Numbered from the stretch's first letter, positions 36,880 through 45,891 are shown. The stretch: 64,000 bases of DNA from Sphingosinicella humi (GCF_003129465.1 NZ_QFFF01000001.1:2031501-2095500); one strand, 5' to 3'. The notes: generated by a model not told the origin, from the letters alone. Translations and numbers: made by a program.

Positions 36880-37304
36880 ACATCGGCCAAGCTGGAGACC
36901 TGTCGGGCCTGCCGCCCAAGACGATCCGCTACTATGAGGATATCGGGCTCATCTCCTCGGCGCGGCGGGATAATGGCTATCGCGACTATTCGATGAGAGA
37001 GGTTCACGAGCTGCGCTTCATCGCGCGGGCTCGAAGCCTCGGCTTCACCGTCGAAGAGTGCCGCCACCTTCTCGAGCTTTATCGCGACAAGGGAAGGGCC
37101 AGCTCCGAGGTCCGGGAAGCGGCGCTTTCGCACGTGGCGACGATTCGGGCCAAGATCGGCGAGCTGCAGGCGATGGAACATACGCTGACCGAGCTGATCG
37201 AGCGGTGCGCGGGCGACGGCAGGCCCGACTGCCCGATCATCGAGGAACTGTCCGGCGAACGCCCATCCCCTTCCAGGGCCGAGACCTCGAAACGGATCAA
37301 CTGA
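36876..37304 (+). CDS. cueR: MerR-family copper regulator CueR
   Basis: This 142-residue metal-sensing activator has the MerR helix-turn-helix ([20 protein letters not shown], then DNGYRDY) and a coiled-coil dimerisation helix. The C-terminal metal-binding loop has two Cys ([13 protein letters not shown]) as in CueR. It starts in the copA stop overlap, so it probably autoregulates through the copA promoter. Confidence 0.9.
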   Translation: MNIGQAGDLSGLPPKTIRYYEDIGLISSARRDNGYRDYSMREVHELRFIARARSLGFTVEECRHLLELYRDKGRASSEVREAALSHVATIRAKIGELQAMEHTLTELIERCAGDGRPDCPIIEELSGERPSPSRAETSKRIN

Positions 37305-37319
37305 AAGGGGTCGCGGCCG

Positions 37320-38480
37320 TCAGCGCAGGTAGTTCTCGACGAGCGCCACCCAATAGGCCGCACCCATGGGCAGGATGGCCTGGTTGAAGCGATATTCGGG
37401 GTGGTGGACCATCTTGCCCGGGCCCCCGCCCAGGAAACAATAGGTCCCCTTCCTCTCCTGCAGCATGAAGGCGAAATCCTCCGACGCCAGGAAGGCGGGC
37501 CCGGGATAGATCACCCTGTCGTCGCCAAAGGCCTGCCGCGCGATCTTCACCGCCTTTTTGGTCTCGCTCTCATCATTGACCAGAACGGCGCCCGGAACGC
37601 CCTCGCGGATGTCCGACGTGCAGCCGAAGGACTCGGACTGATGCGCGACGATGCGGCGGATGTTGCCGAGGATCATCTCGCGATCGTCCGGCGTTGTCGT
37701 TCGGATCGAGAGACGCAGGATCGCCTTGTCGGCAACCACATTGCCGGCATTGCCGGCCAGGAAGGCGCCGATGGTGACGACGGCCCGATGCGCGGGCGCG
37801 ACGTTGCGCGACACGATGCTCTGGATCGCCATGACGATCGACGAGGCGGCCACGATCGGGTCAATGGCTAGCTCGGGCATGCCGCCATGGCCGCCCCTGC
37901 CGACGACCTCGACCTCCCAGTTGTCGACCGATGCCATCGTCTCGCCGGCCCGGAAGTAGAGCTTGCCCTCGTCGAGGCCCGGTATGTTGTGCATGCCGAA
38001 AACCGCGTCGACCGGAAAGCGTTCGAACAGCCCGTCGTCGATCATGGCGGGAGCGCCCTCCATGGTCTCCTCGCCGGGTTGGAAGATCAGCCGGACGGTG
38101 CCGTTGAAGTTCCTGGTCCGGGCGAGATAGCGGGCGGCACCCAGCAGCATGGCCGAATGACCGTCATGGCCGCATACATGCGCCACGCCGGATACCGTCG
38201 ACTTATAGGGGAGATTCTCCCGTTCCTCGATGGGCAGGGCGTCGAAATCGGCCCGCAGCCCGATGGCCTTGTCGCCCCCGCCGGCCGTCAGCGTGGCCAC
38301 AATGCCATGTTTGCCGACACCGGTGGCGACGTCGTCGACGCCGATGCTGCGCAGCTGCTCCTCGATATAATCGGCGGTTGCGGTTTCCCGCATCGAGAGT
38401 TCCGGGTGACGGTGCATATGCTCGAACCACTCCTTCATGCGCGGGGTGTCCTGTTCGAGCTCCGTCGCGAACGCTTGCAT
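37320..38480 (-). CDS. M20-family amidohydrolase
   Basis: This 386-residue zinc amidohydrolase of the M20D branch (hippurate hydrolase/IAA-amino acid hydrolase-like) shows HRHPELSMRE, LRADFDALPI, HVCGHDGHSAMLLG with catalytic Cys/His ligands, FQPGEETMEGAPAMI and a C-terminal SEDFAFML. It probably hydrolyses N-acyl amino acids. It lies 37 bases after, and on the same strand as, the MFS exporter gene, so they form an operon. Exact substrate is unknown. Confidence 0.88.
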   Translation of the reverse strand: MQAFATELEQDTPRMKEWFEHMHRHPELSMRETATADYIEEQLRSIGVDDVATGVGKHGIVATLTAGGGDKAIGLRADFDALPIEERENLPYKSTVSGVAHVCGHDGHSAMLLGAARYLARTRNFNGTVRLIFQPGEETMEGAPAMIDDGLFERFPVDAVFGMHNIPGLDEGKLYFRAGETMASVDNWEVEVVGRGGHGGMPELAIDPIVAASSIVMAIQSIVSRNVAPAHRAVVTIGAFLAGNAGNVVADKAILRLSIRTTTPDDREMILGNIRRIVAHQSESFGCTSDIREGVPGAVLVNDESETKKAVKIARQAFGDDRVIYPGPAFLASEDFAFMLQERKGTYCFLGGGPGKMVHHPEYRFNQAILPMGAAYWVALVENYLR

Positions 38481-38517
38481 GTCGCGTCTCCTCCGTGAGG
38501 GGAGACCGGCTCCCGGG

Positions 38518-39981
38518 TCAGCCCTGCTCGCCGGTCTTGCCCTTCGGCACGGTGGTCACGATCGAGATGACCGCCGCTACCACCATCACCAGATTGGCCA
38601 GCAGCGCGAAGAAGGCCGCCTCGCGCGAGGCCAGATTTTCCTGCCGTCCAACGAATGTGATCACCCCCTCGATCCAGCGAATGCCTTCTTCCCGGCCGGC
38701 GATGGCGGTGTAGATCGTCGACGATATGGCGACCCCGAACGACGCGCCGAGCGACGAGGCCATCTTGTAGATGCCCGCTCCCGCGCCCGCCTGGTCTTCG
38801 GGGAGGTTCGACAGCGCCGCATCGGTCGAGGGCGTGGCATAAAAGGCCAAACCCAGCCCGAAGAGCGAGAAGGCGATGACGGCCAGTATCGTATAGGTGC
38901 CCAGCATCAGGTTGGTCGGCATCAGCAGCAGGATCGACAGGCCGACGATATAGCTCCCCCACAGCATCGGTTTGCGTGGCCCGAAGCGCTGCAGCAGCTT
39001 TTCGCCGGCGCGAATGAAGGCGAGGATCGTGATCGCATAGCCGACGGTGAGCAGACCGGCCCGCTGGGCCGACATCTCGCCGCCCTCCTGGAGCAGCAGC
39101 ATCGCGACCATGATGATCCCGGCGGTCGCGTTCAGCAGAAGGTTCGAGATGGTGGCGCCGGTATAGGTCAGGTTTCGGAACAGGCGGAACTGCACGAAGG
39201 CGTTCGGATTGCCGCTCTCGATCCGGTAAAAGGCAAAGCCGAAGATCAGAGCGGCCGCCAGCAGGCCCACCGATGCCGGGCTGGTCCAGCCGAAGACGGC
39301 GCCCTGGGTGGCGAAGATCTGCAGCGCAACCATGGTCACCATGAATGTCAGCACGCCCGCGAGATCGAACCGATAGCCGGCTTTCGGGGGCGCTTTGCTT
39401 TCCGGCGTGCCGCGCACCATCAGCAGGCCGATCAGCGACACGATGGCGGCAATGATGAAGATCCAGCGCCAGCCGACATTCTCGGCCATCAGCCCCCCGA
39501 ACAGGGCCGCGAAACCCGAGCCGCCCCACGAGCCCATCGACCAAAGGGAAATGGCGCGCTGGCGCTCGGCGCCGTCCCAATAGGCCTTCACCAGCGCCAG
39601 CGACGACGGCATGACGAAGGCTCCGGACAGCCCCTGGCAAATCCGGCCGAGCATCAGGAACGTCCCACCCATCGGCCCGGCCGGAGCCAGCCCGACCAGC
39701 AGCGACCCCAGGATCGAAAAGCCGAAGCCGACGAGCAGCATCCGGACGCGCCCGACCCGGTCGGCCAGGCCGCCGACGACCACGATGAAGATCCCCGAGA
39801 ACAGCGCCGTGATCGACACCGCTATGTTCATGAACGACTGTTCGACGCGGAGATCCGCGGCCATGACCGGCGCGATGTTCAATGTGGTTTGGGCAAAGAG
39901 CCAAAATGCCAGCACGCCCAGGATGATGCCGTAGAGCAGCCGGTCATTGCCGCGGTAAACTTGGGTCGTGGTCTTATCCAT
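38518..39981 (-). CDS. MFS transporter, DHA2-like (14-helix) exporter
   Basis: This 487-residue membrane protein has roughly 14 hydrophobic helices. The MFS motif GGLADRVGRVRMLLVG follows helix 2, and FVMPSSLALVKAYWDGAERQ lies near helix 4-5. The layout fits drug:H+ antiporter-2 exporters. GGGAGG is about 6 bases before the start at 39981. It is the first gene of the operon with the M20 hydrolase, which suggests export of, or response to, an N-acyl compound; that is inference. Confidence 0.85.
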   Translation of the reverse strand: MDKTTTQVYRGNDRLLYGIILGVLAFWLFAQTTLNIAPVMAADLRVEQSFMNIAVSITALFSGIFIVVVGGLADRVGRVRMLLVGFGFSILGSLLVGLAPAGPMGGTFLMLGRICQGLSGAFVMPSSLALVKAYWDGAERQRAISLWSMGSWGGSGFAALFGGLMAENVGWRWIFIIAAIVSLIGLLMVRGTPESKAPPKAGYRFDLAGVLTFMVTMVALQIFATQGAVFGWTSPASVGLLAAALIFGFAFYRIESGNPNAFVQFRLFRNLTYTGATISNLLLNATAGIIMVAMLLLQEGGEMSAQRAGLLTVGYAITILAFIRAGEKLLQRFGPRKPMLWGSYIVGLSILLLMPTNLMLGTYTILAVIAFSLFGLGLAFYATPSTDAALSNLPEDQAGAGAGIYKMASSLGASFGVAISSTIYTAIAGREEGIRWIEGVITFVGRQENLASREAAFFALLANLVMVVAAVISIVTTVPKGKTGEQG

Positions 39982-40109
39982 GAAGACCTCCCTGCACCCC
40001 CTCCAAAATGACAGGTTCGGAGGTATCCGCCAATCCAAAGAAGACGCGGCCCGTCGCACGCCGGAATTTCGCTCTTGTGCGCCTTGCTGGGCAAGGGCAA
40101 TAAGGTGGC

Positions 40110-40241
40110 ATGACGCACCAGGGACATTTTGCTGACCCGGCTTCGACGGCGACTCGTTCGCGGTCCGGTTTCGTGCAGCTTTCCCTGCGCTGGTGGCGCT
40201 CGACTGCCCTTCGATGGCGGGCCGCGCCGACGTTCGACTAG
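40110..40241 (+). CDS. trpL: Trp leader peptide of the aroF-trpEG operon
   Basis: This short frame encodes 43 residues starting MTHQGHFADPA. The control region LSLRWWRSTALRWRAAPTFD has two adjacent Trp codons (40191-40196) and a third at 40215. AAGGTGG precedes ATG 40110; a GTG at 40173 would give a 22-residue version without a ribosome site. The third Trp codon overlaps GGCGGGCC (40216-40223), which can pair with GGCCCGCC (40272-40279) to block the terminator. This is the structure of a tryptophan attenuator. The rest of the 340-base gap upstream holds the promoter, not clearly resolved. Confidence 0.78.
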   Translation: MTHQGHFADPASTATRSRSGFVQLSLRWWRSTALRWRAAPTFD

Positions 40242-40272
40242 ATCTCCCTTCACGAGATCGACTGCGAAATTG

Positions 40273-40298
40273 GCCCGCCTCCTGGCGGGCTTTTTTTT
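40273..40298 (+). terminator. Trp attenuator terminator
   Basis: GCCCGCC (40273-40279) and GGCGGGC (40284-40290) form a 7-bp stem with a 4-base loop, followed by eight T. It lies 24 bases before the aroF start. An alternative pairing of 40272-40279 with 40216-40223 gives the antiterminator. GATCTC/GAGATC (40241-40259) forms a small intervening hairpin. Confidence 0.85.
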
Positions 40299-40321
40299 AC
40301 CCTGACGAAAGCTGTGTTGTC

Positions 40322-41338
40322 ATGATCATCACATTGAAGCCGGACACGCCGTCCGAGGCAGCCGACGCCTTGCTCGCGCGGATCTCAGAAACAGGATTGA
40401 GGGCGCTCCACATGCCGGGCGACGACCGGGTGGTGCTGGGCGCGCTGGGCGAGGCGTCTGTCGTCGCCGAGCTTGCGCTCGAAAGCCACCCCCATGTGGC
40501 TTCGGTGGAGCCGATCCTCGCCCCTTACAAGCTGGTGAGCCGCGAGCTTCATCCGCACGACACCGTGATTCCCCTTGGCAGGAGCGCGATCGGCGGCCGG
40601 GACTTTTGCGTGATCGCCGGTCCCTGTGCCGTCGAGACGCCCGATCAGCTCCGGGCGACCGCGCGGGCGGTCAAGAATGGCGGCGCGGTCGCCCTGAGGG
40701 CAGGCGCCTATAAGCCGAGGACGAGCCCCTACAGCTTCCAGGGCCATGGCCCCGACGGGCTTCAGCTCCTCTCGGAAGCGGGCCGGGAGATCGGCCTTCC
40801 CATCGTCACCGAGGTAATGGAGATCGCCGACGTCGACCTGGTCGCCGCCCATGCCGACATCGTCCAGGTGGGGGCGCGCAACATGCAGAATTTCGCGCTG
40901 CTGAGGGCGCTGGGGCGTATCGGAAAACCCATTCTTCTGAAGCGCGGCTTCGCGGCGCGCATCGAGGATCTGCTGCTCGCCGCCGAATATATACTCGCCG
41001 AAGGCAACGATCAGGTCATTCTGTGCGAGCGCGGCATACGCACCTTCGAGACGGCGATCCGCAATACGCTCGACCTCGCCGCCGTGCCCTACATAAAGGC
41101 AAGAACGCACCTGCCCGTCCTGGTCGATCCGTCGCACGGCACGGGTATCCGCGACCTCGTCCTCCCCATGTCCCTCGCCGCGGCGGCCTGCGGCGCGGAC
41201 GGGCTTCTCGTGGAGGTTCATGAAGATCCAGCAGTCGCCTGGTCCGACGGAGAGCAGTCGCTCTACCCGGCGCAGTTCGACGCGCTGATGGCGAAGCTTG
41301 GCGCGTTGCTGCCGATATTGGGAAGACGGCTCGCATGA
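40322..41338 (+). CDS. aroF: DAHP synthase, class I (AroF type)
   Basis: This enzyme catalyses the first step of the shikimate pathway, phosphoenolpyruvate plus erythrose 4-phosphate to DAHP. The 338-residue product has a small N-terminal ferredoxin-like/ACT-like regulatory domain (MIITLKPDTPSEAADALLAR) as in Thermotoga-type DAHP synthases. A TIM barrel follows with GRDFCVIAGPCAVET, LRAGAYKPRTSPYSFQG and VDPSHGTGIRDLV. The start is ATG 40322. It lies behind a Trp attenuator and is coupled to trpE (ATGA overlap), so it acts as the Trp-responsive isozyme. A second, class II DAHP synthase is encoded at 49972-51234. Confidence 0.93.
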   Translation: MIITLKPDTPSEAADALLARISETGLRALHMPGDDRVVLGALGEASVVAELALESHPHVASVEPILAPYKLVSRELHPHDTVIPLGRSAIGGRDFCVIAGPCAVETPDQLRATARAVKNGGAVALRAGAYKPRTSPYSFQGHGPDGLQLLSEAGREIGLPIVTEVMEIADVDLVAAHADIVQVGARNMQNFALLRALGRIGKPILLKRGFAARIEDLLLAAEYILAEGNDQVILCERGIRTFETAIRNTLDLAAVPYIKARTHLPVLVDPSHGTGIRDLVLPMSLAAAACGADGLLVEVHEDPAVAWSDGEQSLYPAQFDALMAKLGALLPILGRRLA

Positions 41339-42891
41339 GGGCGCCGGAGCTTCAACTGGGCGAGGCGGTCGCGCTTCGGCGGATCCTGTCGGTAAGCCGC
41401 GATCCGCTGAGCCTCTACGCGGCGCTGACCGATCGTGGCCAGCGCACCGACACATTGCTCCTGGAGGAGGCGGGCGGCAGGGCCTTCATCGTCGACAAGG
41501 CTGCCGTTCGCGCGGAGTGCAGGGGCCGCGATGTCACGCTCACCGCCCTCTCGAGCGGCGGACGGCGCGTCCTCGAGGTCGCGGCAGCGCAGCTCGGGCG
41601 ATATGTCGCGGCTTCGGCCGAGGATATCCTCACCCTCAGCTTTCCGAAGACCGACGAAGAGGGGGCCGAAGCCCGCCTGATCGCCCCGTCACCCTTCGAT
41701 GCGCTGCGAAGCCTGGTGCAGAACCTCAAGAGTTTCTCCGCAGACGAGCCGTTCGCCCTCTTCACGGCCGGCATCGTTTCCTTCGATCATGTGGACATGT
41801 TCGAAAGCCTGCCGGCGGGGCAGGAGGATGTCCTTGGCTTCCCCGACTACCAATTCTGGCTCGCCGAATCCCTGATCGTCGTGGAGCCGCACGCGTCGGT
41901 GCGGCTCATCTGCACCGCTTTCGGATCGGATTGCCGCCGGGAAGCGGAGCAGGCCCATCATGAGGCGGCCCAGCGGCTCGCACGGCTCGTCCAAAGGTGT
42001 GAGGCCGCCACCAGGAGCGTCGAGGTCCCGGCCACGGCCGAGGCGCCCGCCGAGGTGGCGGTCGACATCGACGACGAGAGCTTCGCATCGCTCGTCGACC
42101 GTCTCAAGCGCAACATCGAGGCGGGAGATGTCTATCAGATCGTGCCGTCCCGCACCTTCGAGATGCCCTGCAGCGATCCCGTTACGGCCTTCGCCAAGCA
42201 GCGCGGGCTGGACCCGAGTCCCTACATGTTCTTCGTCTCGGGTCCCGACCAAATTATCTTCGGCGCGTCTCCCGAAAGTGCCGTCCGCGTCCATCGCGAC
42301 GAAGGCTGGCCGATCGTCGAGGTAAAGCCGATCGCCGGCACGCGTGCGCGCGGCGAGACTCCCGACCTGGACGACCGTCTTGAGGCCGATCTTCGGCTCG
42401 ACGAGAAGGAGACGGCCGAGCATATGATGCTGGTCGACCTCGCCCGCAACGACGTCGCTCGGATCAGCATCCCCGGCACCCGGCGGGTTGCATCGCTCCT
42501 CAAGGTGGAGCGCTTTGCGCGGGTCATGCATCTGGTCTCGCTAGTGCGCGGCAATCTTGCGATCGGCTTCGACGCCTTCCACGCCCTCCAGGCTTGCCTC
42601 AATGTCGGCACGCTCACCGGCGCGCCCAAGCTCAAGGCCATGGAGTTGCTTAGGCAATGGGAAGCGACAAGGCGCGGCCCCTATGGCGGCGCGGTCGGTT
42701 GGGTATCCGGCGCCGGCGAGATGGACAGCGCCGTCATCATCCGATCCGCCGTCGTCCGCGATGGACAGGCACGGGTGCGGGCGGGCGCCGGCGTGGTGCA
42801 TGATTCCGATCCCGTGCGCGAGGCCGATGAAACGAGGCGCAAGGCGTCTGCCGTCCTGATCGCGCTGGCATCGGCGGAGGCGGCGCGATGA
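41335..42891 (+). CDS. trpE: Anthranilate synthase component I
   Basis: TrpE converts chorismate and ammonia to anthranilate. The 518-residue product has the chorismate-binding core (DVYQIVPSRTFEMP, PIAGTRARGETPDLD, LVDLARNDVARI, GAPKLKAMELL). Its N-terminal region follows the E. coli-type TrpE rather than the usual alphaproteobacterial type. The Trp-feedback motif LLES-x10-S reads LLEE with Ala at the second Ser position, suggesting reduced or lost inhibition by Trp. It is coupled by ATGA overlaps to aroF and trpG. Confidence 0.93.
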   Translation: MRAPELQLGEAVALRRILSVSRDPLSLYAALTDRGQRTDTLLLEEAGGRAFIVDKAAVRAECRGRDVTLTALSSGGRRVLEVAAAQLGRYVAASAEDILTLSFPKTDEEGAEARLIAPSPFDALRSLVQNLKSFSADEPFALFTAGIVSFDHVDMFESLPAGQEDVLGFPDYQFWLAESLIVVEPHASVRLICTAFGSDCRREAEQAHHEAAQRLARLVQRCEAATRSVEVPATAEAPAEVAVDIDDESFASLVDRLKRNIEAGDVYQIVPSRTFEMPCSDPVTAFAKQRGLDPSPYMFFVSGPDQIIFGASPESAVRVHRDEGWPIVEVKPIAGTRARGETPDLDDRLEADLRLDEKETAEHMMLVDLARNDVARISIPGTRRVASLLKVERFARVMHLVSLVRGNLAIGFDAFHALQACLNVGTLTGAPKLKAMELLRQWEATRRGPYGGAVGWVSGAGEMDSAVIIRSAVVRDGQARVRAGAGVVHDSDPVREADETRRKASAVLIALASAEAAR

Positions 42892-43493
42892 AGCCCCAGA
42901 TCCTCCTCGTCGATCATCTCGACAGCTTCAGCTTCAACCTGGCCGAGTCCTTCGAACGAATGGGGCGCCGCGTGCAGGTGATGAGGAGCCATGTCGAGGC
43001 GGGCCGCGCCTTCGACGTGGCGATGCGCAACGAGGCGATCATCGTCCTCTCGCCCGGTCCCGGCCGGCCGGCGGATGCCGGCTGCTACCTGGAGTTGATC
43101 GGCCTCGCACGGGGCCGTCTCCCGCTGGTCGGCATTTGCCTCGGCCATCAGGCTATCGTCGAGGAGGCCGGGGGCGCCGTCCGCGGCGCCCCCGCGATCG
43201 TGCACGGCAAGGCCTCGGTCCTTCATCATGACTCGGAGGGGCCCTTCCTGGGGTTGGAAAGCCCGCTTCGTGTCGGACGCTACCACTCGCTGTGCACGCC
43301 CGACGTGCCGGAGCGATTCCAGGTACATGCCGAGCTCGACGGCATGGCGATGGCGATCAGCGACCCCGAGGCGCTGCAGGTCGGGCTCCAATTCCACCCG
43401 GAATCGATCCTCACGCCGCTCGGCGACCGCATACTCGCCAACATATTGGCGAGCTGCGATCGCTGGGGTCGTCAGACGGCGGCCAGCGCCTGA
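42888..43493 (+). CDS. trpG: Anthranilate synthase glutamine amidotransferase
   Basis: TrpG supplies ammonia from glutamine to TrpE. The 201-residue class I amidotransferase has LVDHLDSFSFNLA, IVLSPGPGRPADAG, the nucleophile in VGICLGHQAI and the His-Glu pair in LQFHPESILTP. No trpD fusion is present. It is last in the aroF-trpE-trpG operon, and its 3' end overlaps convergent metY by 22 bases. trpD, trpC, trpF, trpB and trpA are absent from the window. Confidence 0.93.
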   Translation: MKPQILLVDHLDSFSFNLAESFERMGRRVQVMRSHVEAGRAFDVAMRNEAIIVLSPGPGRPADAGCYLELIGLARGRLPLVGICLGHQAIVEEAGGAVRGAPAIVHGKASVLHHDSEGPFLGLESPLRVGRYHSLCTPDVPERFQVHAELDGMAMAISDPEALQVGLQFHPESILTPLGDRILANILASCDRWGRQTAASA

Positions 43494-44743
43494 TCGATGT
43501 CGGCGATGATGTCGTCGACATGTTCGATGCCGATCGACAGGCGCACGAGATCTTCCGAGACGCCCGCGCGGGCCAGCTCTTCCGGGTTGAGCTGACGGTG
43601 CGTCGTCGAGGCCGGATGGCAGGCGAGCGACTTGGCATCGCCGATATTGACGAGCCGCAGGATCATCTGGAGCCCGTCGATGAACTTGCCGCCGGCTTCC
43701 TTCCCGCCCTTGATGCCGAAGCTCAGGATGCCCGAGCCCTTGCCCTTGGTGATCTTGCGCGCGACCGCATTGAACTTGCTGTCGGGAAGCGCGGCATAGC
43801 TGACCCATTCGACCTTGGGATGGGCCTGGAGATGCTGGGCGACCTTGAGCGCGTTCTCGCAGTGCCGCTCCATCCTGAGGCCCAGCGTCTCCAGCCCCTG
43901 AAGGATCAGGAAGGCGCTGTGCGGCGCGAGCGCGGCGCCCATGTTGCGAAGCGGCGCCACCCGGGCGCGTCCGATGAACGCGGCCGGCCCCAGCGCCTCG
44001 GTATAGACGACGCCGTGATAGGAGGGATCGGGCTCGTTTAGGATAGGGAAGCGGGCCTTGTTGGCGACCCAGTCGAACTTGCCGCTGTCGACGATCATGC
44101 CGCCCACGGTGGTGCCATGGCCACCGATATATTTGGTGAGGGAGTGGACGACGATGTCGGCTCCGAAATCGAAGGGGCGGCACAGGAAGGGCGTCGCCAC
44201 CGTATTGTCGACGATGACGGGCACGCCGTGGCGATGAGCGATCTCGGCGATGCGCTCGATGTCGACGACGTTGCCGGCCGGGTTGCCGATCGATTCGAGG
44301 AACACGGCCCGGGTGCGCTCGTCGATCAGGGCCTCCAGCCCCTCATAGTCGTCGAAGGCCGCCATGCGCACTTCGATGCCCTGGCGGGGGAAGGCGTGCA
44401 TGAAGAGGTTGTAGGTGCCGCCGTAGAGCTGGGAGATCGACACGATATTGTCGCCGGCCCCCGCGATCGTCTGGATCGCGTAGGTGATCGCCGCCATGCC
44501 GGAAGCGAGGCCGAGCGCTGCGATCCCCCCTTCCATCTCCGCCACCCGCGCCTCGAGCACGGCGGTGGTCGGGTTCATGATGCGCGTATAGATGTTGCCG
44601 GTGACCTTGAGGTCGAACAGGTCGGCGCCATGCTGCGTGTCGTCGAACGTATAGGACGTCGTCTGGTAGATCGGCACCGCCGCCGACCGGGTCGTGGGAT
44701 CCGACGAATAGCCATGGTGCAGGGCAACGGACTCGAGCTTCAT
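43472..44743 (-). CDS. metY: O-acetylhomoserine sulfhydrylase
   Basis: This PLP enzyme makes homocysteine (or methionine) from O-acetylhomoserine and sulphide (or methanethiol). The 423-residue product has the Cys/Met metabolism family fold: TTSYTFDDTQHGADLF, YTRIMNPTTAVLE, DNTVATPFLCRPF and the PLP lysine in HSLTKYIGGHGT. The length and GLETLGLRMERHCENA are typical of MetY. AAGGAG precedes the start. It links the aspartate-family cluster to methionine. No SAM riboswitch or Met leader was found in the 80 bases upstream. Confidence 0.92.
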   Translation of the reverse strand: MKLESVALHHGYSSDPTTRSAAVPIYQTTSYTFDDTQHGADLFDLKVTGNIYTRIMNPTTAVLEARVAEMEGGIAALGLASGMAAITYAIQTIAGAGDNIVSISQLYGGTYNLFMHAFPRQGIEVRMAAFDDYEGLEALIDERTRAVFLESIGNPAGNVVDIERIAEIAHRHGVPVIVDNTVATPFLCRPFDFGADIVVHSLTKYIGGHGTTVGGMIVDSGKFDWVANKARFPILNEPDPSYHGVVYTEALGPAAFIGRARVAPLRNMGAALAPHSAFLILQGLETLGLRMERHCENALKVAQHLQAHPKVEWVSYAALPDSKFNAVARKITKGKGSGILSFGIKGGKEAGGKFIDGLQMILRLVNIGDAKSLACHPASTTHRQLNPEELARAGVSEDLVRLSIGIEHVDDIIADIDQALAAV

Positions 44744-44823
44744 TTCATTCTCCTTCGGGGCCTTAAAGCCCGATAGTCATGGGGGTCAAAGAGGGAGGCA
44801 GGGGATGGCGCGCGGCGATCCGC

Positions 44824-45684
44824 TCAGGCCGCGAGCAGATCGGCCTCCTCGATGCTACAGGGGCTGAGGTCTGGCGAACGGTCCAGCTCTTCGTAAAGCG
44901 CGGACAGATCGTTCCTGAGCACCAGCTTCAGTACGTCCTCGAAGCGGTCGATCACGAAGTAGCTGAGCTGGAATGAGTCGGTCCGGTAACCCGTTCTCAG
45001 GACCCGCCTCAGATCGAAATTCAGCCGGTGCGGTTTCGCGCTTTCGAGCGAATAGTGCGATTCGCCGAAGCTCGACAGGATGCCGGCGCCGTAGATCTTG
45101 AACGCGCCGTTCTCGCGGGCCAGCCCGAACTCGACGGTGTACCAGTAGAGACGGGCGAGGCGATGGAGGGCGCCAAGCTCGACCGCCTCGAGGCCCAGAT
45201 GGCCGAGCGCCTGCATGAAGTCGGCGACGTCGGGCTGGGCGAGGAGCGGCACGTGGCCGAAGACGTCGTGGAAGACGTCCGGCTCCTCGAGATAATCGAG
45301 CTGGTCCGCGGCGCGGATGAAGTTTCCGGCCGGAAAACGGCGTTCGCTCAAATGCCGGAAGAATACGTCATCGGGAACGAGGCCCGGCACGGCGACGACC
45401 GTCCATCCGGTGCGGCGATGGAGCTTGTCGTTCAGCTCGTCGAAATTGGGAACGCCGGGGCGCGAGAGGTGGAGCACGTCGAGGCCCTGGCCGAATGCCT
45501 CGACGGCGCGGCCGTGGAGCAGGGTCTGCTGGCGGGCGAAGAGGGTGTCCCACACCCAATGGTCCTCCGCCGTCAGCTCGTCCCAGCGCTGGGGCACCGT
45601 CCAGTCCTCCGCCGCGCCAGTAGGGGGCGTCGGCGAGGCGAGGGCGCCGTGCCTTTCTCGTTGATGATTATCATTCTGCAACAT
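44824..45684 (-). CDS. phhA: Phenylalanine-4-hydroxylase
   Basis: This iron- and pterin-dependent enzyme converts Phe to Tyr. The 286-residue product has the bacterial short form without a regulatory domain. Iron ligands are visible: two His in FHDVFGHVPLL and Glu in YWYTVEFGL. GGAA precedes the start at 45684. Upstream lies an attenuator with Phe/Tyr codons. PhhA is usually catabolic, but with no tyrA in the window and such a leader it is probably used to make Tyr here. Confidence 0.92.
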   Translation of the reverse strand: MLQNDNHQRERHGALASPTPPTGAAEDWTVPQRWDELTAEDHWVWDTLFARQQTLLHGRAVEAFGQGLDVLHLSRPGVPNFDELNDKLHRRTGWTVVAVPGLVPDDVFFRHLSERRFPAGNFIRAADQLDYLEEPDVFHDVFGHVPLLAQPDVADFMQALGHLGLEAVELGALHRLARLYWYTVEFGLARENGAFKIYGAGILSSFGESHYSLESAKPHRLNFDLRRVLRTGYRTDSFQLSYFVIDRFEDVLKLVLRNDLSALYEELDRSPDLSPCSIEEADLLAA

Positions 45685-45707
45685 CGTGGGTTCCTTCTTG
45701 CAACAAG

Positions 45708-45739
45708 AAAAAACCCCGCCTGGAGGACCGGGCGGGGTT
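45708..45739 (-). terminator. Phe/Tyr attenuator terminator of phhA
   Basis: On the minus strand AACCCCGCC... is seen as the complement of GGCGGGGTT (45731-45739) and AACCCCGCC (45712-45720), a 9-bp stem with a 10-base loop. The A-run at 45708-45713 is a T-tract on that strand. The minus-strand antiterminator is 45781-45787 pairing with 45729-45735 (7 bp). Confidence 0.83.
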
Positions 45740-45769
45740 CGAAATCTGCGAGCCTTTTGCGTGCGCGCG

Positions 45770-45883
45770 TCAGCCGATCTCCGCCCGTCGGGTGAGATAA
45801 TAGGTAAAGCAAATGACCGACGCCGCGGCAGCGGCATCGCGCGATGCGAGGGCCTCAAGGCCAAAGGTCACACGGCGGGTCAT
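45770..45883 (-). CDS. Phe/Tyr leader peptide of phhA
   Basis: This 37-residue frame starts MTRRVTFGLEALAS and ends SVICFTYYLTRRAEIG. The control codons Phe-Thr-Tyr-Tyr lie at 45797-45808, just before the antiterminator segment at 45781-45787, as in classical attenuation. The ribosome site is weak. The composition (Phe then two adjacent Tyr) differs from neighbouring coding density and fits sensing of charged tRNA-Phe and tRNA-Tyr. Confidence 0.68.
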   Translation of the reverse strand: MTRRVTFGLEALASRDAAAAASVICFTYYLTRRAEIG

Positions 45884-45891
45884 CGGCAAGG

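Noticed and set aside
44744-44823. SAM riboswitch or Met leader upstream of metY
   Set aside because: There are no conserved SAM-II or other riboswitch core bases and no run of Met codons; only a tiny MTIGL frame is present.
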